This document shows positions 58,210 through 64,000 of a stretch of 64,000 bases of DNA, piece by piece. Position numbers and translations under genes: made by a program. Under the pieces are notes generated by a model. The model did not search any database. It was not told the origin of the DNA and saw only the letters and a program-made list of their open reading frames with translations. The stretch spans positions 15,248,875 through 15,312,874 of the forward strand of contig OZ234495.1 in NCBI GenBank assembly GCA_965153455.1, read 5' to 3'. How positions within the stretch are numbered: position 1 is the stretch's first letter; each line of letters begins with the position of its first letter. This stretch comes from Sphagnum compactum. Its lineage: Eukaryota > Bryophyta > Sphagnopsida > Sphagnales.

Positions 58210-60007
58210 ATGGGTTTTCTGTCCTTCGTCGGCCGGGTGGCTTTCTCCGCCATCTTCATTCTCGCCGCTTGGCAGAAGTAAGTGCGCCCTGTCTCACATT
58301 CCACTGCAGAGTCAAAAAAAATTCTTTTTTTTCTCGTTTGTTTCTTTGAAATGTTTGTTTCCATTGGATACGACGTTTTTGACCTCCGGTTGATTGCATT
58401 TTGTGTCTCGTTTTCGTCTGCTTGCATGCAGAGATGGTTCTTTTGTTAGAACGTCTTTTTGCTTATGTTGTCTTTCATGTCTCGTGATGTGTTTTGTGGC
58501 TTTGTTTCTCATGGCGCTTTAGCTCTGTTGCATCCCCTTGTGAAGAAGTTCAGAAGTTTTGTCTTTTTGTCAAGAGAGATTGGCTCCACATTTCCATCGC
58601 CTCTTTGTTTGTCTCGGTGATACTTGTTTTGAGATTGTTTAGAAAGCAGAGAAACGTGGCCCCAGTAGAGCAGCATCTACACCTTTTGCACTCTTCTTTC
58701 TTTGAGGCAATTGTTGGAGAATGCTTTCTTTCTGCTTCTTATGTTGAAAGGCTCTTCTTGTTCGACCTGTTTTCCTGCATGGTCCGGTTCTTGTTTCTCA
58801 GAATCCAGGATTTCGGCCAAAATGGAGGTGCAGCTTTGCAAGCACTGGACCCGAAGTTTGAGTTGTTCAGAAAGAACGTCAATGAGATGTTCAATATCAA
58901 CTTCTCATTGCCTCAAGATGTTGAGGTGTGTGCCACAACCACATCATCCAAACAGCATTCCACCCTGTGAATGGCTGGGAGGCTCCTTGCAAAAGGAACA
59001 TCTTCAATAACATGTTGGATTCTGGTTACTGAAAGAGCAGTTATCATTGCTTGAGCTAAGTTTTCAAGAGTAAAGCACTGATGATTTTTGTCAGATGTTG
59101 GATTGCAGACAAAGCATTTGCTGATGGCAGCCATTGTACTAGAAGGTCTAGGTGGCCTTCTGTTCACCCTAGGCAGCAGCTTTGGTGCTTATTTGTTGGT
59201 GAGTGTGTAATTCTGAGACTTTCCTACTATTGCCTTTATCTAAGTTTCACAATAAGCACTACTGTCTCTGTTTCTGCAACTTGGTATTTGTGGAAAAGCT
59301 TTGTAGATAACAAAGAGGGATCTAGACATGCTGGAGAAGTTTTCTTCGGACAAAGCACCTGCTAGTTCAAAGCTTTTGTGACTACAGGCAGCTTGAGAGA
59401 GCTTAGGGTACTTTACAGCGGGGGAAGAAAAGGGCTTCAAAAGTATACAGCACTTGACTTGAAAATATTCGATGCTATTCTGTTTCTTTGGCAGCTTATC
59501 TTCTTGGCTGTGGTAACAGCAAGTACGCATGACTTTTCTTTATTGTGATCTTTCAAGTTTTAAATGCCTCCATCAGTTCAAAAGTAGAAGAGAACTTGAA
59601 TTAGTGAAAGTATAGAAAATCCAACTTCAGAATTAACATGATGGTTGCAGCTTATCTTCTTGGCTGCAGTAATACCAATTATGCATGACTTTTACAATTT
59701 TGATCTGGAAAGTCCTGACTACCTCTATCAGTTCAACTCTTTCTTGAAGGTAAACCTTTGGCGCACGCATATTGAGTGCTTTCCATTTTCTAACTTTGTT
59801 GGAACACATAGTAAAATAACTACTTTCAAATGAGATTCTCTGCTTGCATTTGTGGACATAGCTTCTTCAGTTGCCTCATCTGTCCAAAATTGGTTTGTGC
59901 AGAATTTATCGCTTTTTGGAGCTCTATTATTCTTTTTGGGCATGAAAAACTCAGCATTTCGTCAGATGACAAGGAAGAAGCAACCAATCAAAGCCAAGAC
60001 CCTGTAG
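58210..60007 (+). CDS. HR-like lesion-inducing protein (DoxX-like membrane protein)
   Basis: It belongs to the plant 'HR-like lesion-inducing' family, small membrane proteins related to DoxX/SURF4. Expression of members is linked to hypersensitive-response-like cell death, but the biochemical role is not established. Exons 58210-58277, 58802-58925, 59109-59198, 59651-59749 and 59903-60007 have GT-AG borders and consistent phases, giving 161 aa, close to the family length. The N-terminus MGFLSFVGRVAFSAIFILAA is membrane segment 1. The conserved DFGQNGGAALQALDPKF follows. Hydrophobic segments lie in exons 3 (AAIVLEGLGGLLFTLGSSFG), 4 (LIFLAAVIPIMHDFYNFD) and 5 (LFGALLFFLGMKNS). The tail is basic (RKKQPIKAK). 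A decayed duplicate of exon 4 lies in the preceding intron. It converges with the RNase H-like gene. Confidence 0.93.
59495..59585 (+). pseudogene. Decayed tandem duplicate of exon 4 of the HR-like gene
   Basis: Directly after an intact acceptor (TTGGCAG), CTTATCTTCTTGGCTG and GCATGACTTTT match the true exon 4 at an offset of 156 bases. Weaker similarity extends through TGATCT and ATCAGTTCAA. The copy reads LIFLAVVTASTHDFSLL and then meets a stop, so it cannot replace exon 4. If spliced in, it would truncate the protein. Probably an old intragenic duplication. Confidence 0.75.
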
Positions 60008-60855
60008 TGTACCATGATATATGTCCACTTTCACAGCATGAACTACCTCACCAAGAATTCGTGAGCTCCTCTTTGCCTTCAATAGATTTGGTCACTATTT
60101 TGGTGAGGAATGTTTTGGCTGGAGCTGGTCTAGTTCATGTTCAACTATTCTATCCCGTGTTAGGATCTAGTGAGTACCAGATGTGCTCTTTGTCTCTGCA
60201 ATGAGCATTCAGTGGTCATCAATTTCATCGATTCTTTAGGCATCTGAGAACCCTGGGTTTGGCAAGATTAAAACATTGTGGTAGGCCTGTTCATTTGAGA
60301 ATATCTAAGCATTTTGGCAAGACCACTGAAGTTTGAGAGTCCATTGTATGTTCCAACATTTATTACATGGAGCACATTTCATGGGCTATTTCTACAAGGT
60401 GCTGATCATGAAACAGATGGCAACAGAGTGCTGATTCTGTGCAGCAATCAGCTCAATGAAGGACCAAATCATCCCCTCATGGTTCTACACTGGTGCTGAA
60501 TTGTGCAGAGGATAGCCAGCAGTATTATCATTATATGCCATTATAAAGCAATATATCTAAATTGGTAAAGATCTTATAACTTTCTCTTTGTGTTAATTTT
60601 CCTGCATCAGTCAATCTCCTGTTTTCAGGAGATTACCATCTTTCTGTGAAGGGAGGTTCTAACCTTGAACCTCCAGCCATTTTCTCCATCATTTGCTGAT
60701 GCGATGAGGTGGTAGTTGTTTTAGTTGTTTGCCTTGGCCCTCTTAACACAAAAACTGGTTTTCAGGAGGTGGTAGTGCAAATTCTTGTAACAAGAACTGT
60801 AATGTTGTTTATGTTGTCTGGAGACACAGGCAGAAAACCCTAGAGACCGAAATCC
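60008..60855. other. Convergent 3' flanks of the HR-like and RNase H-like genes
   Basis: Holds the 3' UTR of the HR-like gene and, on the minus strand, the probable 3' end of the RNase H-like gene. No separate gene was recognised. Confidence 0.6.
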
Positions 60856-63800
60856 CTAGAGATAGAATTCAGATTTCAGTCTCACATAGTACGGACACAG
60901 TAGGCAAACACCATTTGTCGCCTGCACACTTGTTTCCATTTTTTCTTGCTCTGCCAGTACATCCACAATATTAGCTCTTTCCTGTTGAATCTCAAAACCC
61001 ACAACCCAAAAAGTTTTCATACCTGCAAGACTTGCCAAAATTTGCGCAACGCACCAGAACTAAGTCCATTACTCTTGGGTCTGAATGTGATACATGATGT
61101 TATCTAGCACCATCATGGATTGATGCTCCCACTTCAAGTAAAGGAAATATCTGTCATAAGAATAGAGAAATCTCCAATCTTATGATGGAAGAAAAACCCA
61201 CAGCAAAGTTAACACTTCTTCAATAAGCCACAGAAAGTTCCAAACTAGGAAAGACAGAAAAACAACCAACCTGTGAACCAACGTTGTGCTGCAAATTGGG
61301 AAGGAATGGGAAGATTCAGCCATCCTACTGGCTATCAACAGACCACAACACAAGGACAAGACAAAAAACAGACCAACAGATATGAAAAAGCAGAACTTTA
61401 AAGGACAGGAGAGCAGGGAGTAAACAAAGAACAAGTAAATGAAGTGGATGAAAATGAATCTTTGGTTGAAGCTGTGTGATCTGCTGTGAAAAGTTTCCAG
61501 ATACAGATGGAATAAAACTCCAGAAACTCCAGGAATTGCAAGCCAGAAAAGATTCTTGGTAACTGGGATCTGGTGAAGTCAGGTTGTGCAAGTGATTTCA
61601 AAGTTCAACAGTGGAACCAGCAAAGCTTGCAGTTCATCAAAACCTCACAAGAATCTCAAGCATTGCTTACCATGCAAAAACAAACACTGAAAACACATCT
61701 GCCTATCTTCATCAGTTGGATCATCCCAATTTGGCTCAAGCTACATAAAATTCCTCCTTGTGTAACATGTATTTTTCTGCACTCACTTCCAGTGAAGGAA
61801 TTTTTTTCAGAATGTTCCACAAGGTTAAGTCAAGGCCCGTGTTCTATATTCACAAGCAACTGGACAAGATCTTTTGGAAAGCACTCCTGAATTTCTTCCA
61901 TATAATCTTCAGCTTCATCATACTTGACAAAATTGTATCAAACAGCCTCATAATAAACAGTCCTCAATTCTTTAAACTAAAAGCAAGATCTTCTGCTGCA
62001 ATCCCTTCTGGGTGAGGAAGGATCCATAAATACCACCACCCATGTGCCACATTGGGTTGGAATGATCCCCCAGAAAGAACTGAAATTTCACCTTGAGTAC
62101 CCAAAATACCACAAACAGTAGTAGACCAATATAATCTTTCGTATCAATAACATACCATATCTAATGGAAAAATGGGAAATCATTCACACCCAAGGAAGGA
62201 ATTATTATCCATGGGGGCACACAGCAATCTTTCAACAAACACTCAGGCTATGTTGCCAAAAAGAATCCTGCATCAGCTTTACACACTCCACACCTTCATG
62301 TGCAGCTTCAAGATTGTGGAAATATGGATCCTCCCACTTTTGCATCCCCTTCCCCTTCAGTTTACGAAGCAAATGAGCTTGCAAATTTTGTCTCTGTCAA
62401 AAGAAGTAAACAGAAAACAAAACTAGTTGTTGGCTTCTCAATCTCCAGTAGAAACTTTGTTTCAGGAATTTGTGAATCCCTCAGCAATTTGCAGTCTCTA
62501 ATCACTTGCTTAGATTTCCCATTTTCCCCAGAATCCAGGTGGATCTGCTGGGTCTGCTCTGGATTGCCAGGTCCAAGTAGCAGGATGATTGTTACAACAA
62601 AGTTTTTTCTTTCTTTCTGAAAGTCATTGGTCAGAATTGAATTTAAATGTACCTGCAAGTGCAACTGCTTCATTGGCCAGTCGATCGGCATCTGAGTTGA
62701 ATTCCTGCATCCAAATATTTAAGATGATGACCATCAGTAAAAGACCCAAACCCTTCCTTGTAAACTTATGCAGCAATTCCATCAAGCCACCTAAGTTTTC
62801 CAAAAGACATGGATCAAACCAAAGACACAGTAGTAAATGCACCGAAGAAGACAAAGTCTCTGAGTGTGCAGGAGCAGAATTAGGAGAATAACAGGTAGGA
62901 AGAGAACAAAACTTAGCACCCTGATACCAAATCAAAAACAGATAAGACACTGAATACAAACACATAATGTAAATGAAAATTAAAATGCATAATATTGATC
63001 AGGAAAAAAATGAAATACACATATAGAACAGATTCAGGAAAAAAGCAGCCGAGAATCAAGATATGCAATGGCCTTACCCTGTCAACATGAGCAATTGAGA
63101 ATTCTACAAAATTTCGCATCAAAGACTGGGCCTCTTTGCAAAGAACTTTTAGTGCTGGGTCATTCACCTTCCAATTCCCTTGTATCTGCACTCAACAACA
63201 TGCAAACCAAGCATGAAGGGTAGCCTTTATGTCAGTTCAAGCAAAACTACAACAAATATGACAACAATGAGTCTGGTGATACTTTGTATCAGTCACAATT
63301 TATCAGACCATCACCTTCATCATGAATGGCAATGACTACCTGCCATTCTCCCCACTGACTTCATCAATCAATACAGAAATCTGCATCCGGACTTTCTTTT
63401 GCATCTCTGGAAGAAAAAACAACGCTCGGTCATGATGTTGACCAGTACTTAAGAAACATAGATGAAGGACAGGTCAACAAACCCACACACAAGATTTCTG
63501 CTTTAAGGAAGATATACAGAAACAAAAACAGTGAAATCTTTGACTCTTGACAATAGGAAAACAGTTGAAAAGAAGAAGTAAAAAAAAACACGTGTAGGCA
63601 CCTGTTGGCACACAAGATTAGAATCACCTTGGACACGGACACGATAAATTCCTCTCTCCAAGGCTCCACAAAGGCCTAAAATAAGTGCCCGATATTCTGC
63701 AACATTGTTTGTAGTTACACCCAGGCCTTCTCTCAGTTCACAAACCTGCCAGAGAGTGTCAAAAGAAACCCCCAACATACCACAGGTTTAAATCTTGATT

Positions 63801-63984
63801 AGATGGAGAACGTACCTTCATTCCACATGCAATTCTTTGAGTTGTTACCAAATACAATTTGTAAGCTTTGAAGAAACAAATAATTTACCACAGAGCCATT
63901 GGGTGCTCGGACCAAAGCCCCTGCACCAGCTGGACCTGGATTCCGTTTAGAAGCCCCATCATACTCTATTTGATACACCTCCTC
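60856..63984 (-). CDS. RNase H-like (type 1) domain protein, 5' end outside window
   Basis: A plant ribonuclease H-like superfamily protein. Type 1 RNase H domains cleave RNA in RNA/DNA hybrids; the role of these plant members is little known. Exons on the minus strand are 63984-63889, 63745-63602, 63185-63078 and 62704-62653 (GT-AG, phases consistent). The acidic catalytic set is visible: D in EYDGASKRNPGPAGAGA, E in NNVAEYRALILGL, D in VQGDSNLV and D in FNSDADRLAN. Upstream exons lie beyond 64,000, since an acceptor precedes 63,984. A candidate last exon, 61022-60856, is in the correct phase after a canonical acceptor. It would add a 54-residue tail (GMKTFWVVGFEIQQERAN and on) that I do not recognise, so the 3' end is uncertain. 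The intron between 61,023 and 62,652 holds nothing recognised. Confidence 0.85.
63304..63460. repeat. Intronic dispersed repeat, copy in the RNase H-like gene
   Basis: Partner of 22,534-22,750: CAGACCATCACCTTCATCAT, CCCACTGACTTCATCAA, AAATCTGCATCC, TTTGCATCTCTGGAAG and GGTCATGATGTTGACCAG in the same order. Shorter than the SIZ1 copy in its middle part. Confidence 0.7.
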
Positions 63985-64000
63985 CTGCCACACAAATACC

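Noticed and set aside
57714-58427. 237-codon minus-strand frame with RS/SL-rich repeats
   Set aside because: It lies antisense to the promoter, first exon and GA repeat of the HR-like gene; the repeats explain the open frame.
58494-58970. 158-codon plus-strand frame
   Set aside because: It reads from intron 1 through exon 2 of the HR-like gene; only the exon 2 part matches the family.

Overview
This is nuclear DNA from a land plant. The genes are interrupted by short GT-AG introns, and the proteins are plant types: a bifunctional TenA/HAD thiamin-salvage enzyme, Sar1, a SIZ1-type SUMO ligase with SAP, PHD and SP-RING domains, an HR-like lesion-inducing membrane protein and an RNase H-like protein. 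About 30 kb in the middle is AT-rich and full of decayed transposons. The species cannot be settled from the sequence. Nothing visible separates a non-seed plant from a seed plant, although the divergence of the SIZ1 tail and of the thiamin enzyme fits a lineage far from the flowering-plant models.

Layout: 1-7,100 is AT-rich repeat DNA with a CACTA-like relic holding a Helitron, tRNA-derived SINE heads and a CCTA-rich tract. 7,100-27,300 is a gene island: the thiamin enzyme (+, 8,097-11,010), SAR1 (-, 12,469-15,180, convergent with it) and SIZ1 (-, 17,675-25,603, in tandem with SAR1 and read towards it). 27,500-57,800 has no intact gene. It holds hAT remnants, a short direct-repeat (TRIM-like) element, a CACTA MITE, a decayed organellar-type group II intron reverse transcriptase, a Harbinger MITE, a second Helitron, a triplicated SINE and many copies of two dispersed families that I call X and Y. 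57,900-64,000 is a second island: an HR-like lesion-inducing (DoxX-like) protein (+, 58,210-60,007) converging with an RNase H-like gene (-) whose 5' end lies beyond the window.

I built exon models by hand from splice signals, reading-frame phase and family similarity. Phases close for the thiamin enzyme, SAR1 (exactly 193 aa) and the HR-like protein (161 aa). They also close through 13 exons of SIZ1 and 4 exons of the RNase H gene. Uncertain points are the N-terminus of the thiamin enzyme, the last SIZ1 exon and the last RNase H exon.

The genes are unrelated housekeeping functions (vitamin salvage, COPII traffic, SUMOylation, membrane/defence, nucleic-acid processing), not a cluster or operon-like unit. 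I found no convincing new biological system. The best leads are the nuclear relic of an organellar group II intron reverse transcriptase, two Helitrons with identical 3' ends, a duplicated decaying exon in the HR-like gene, and the dispersed palindromic Y family.
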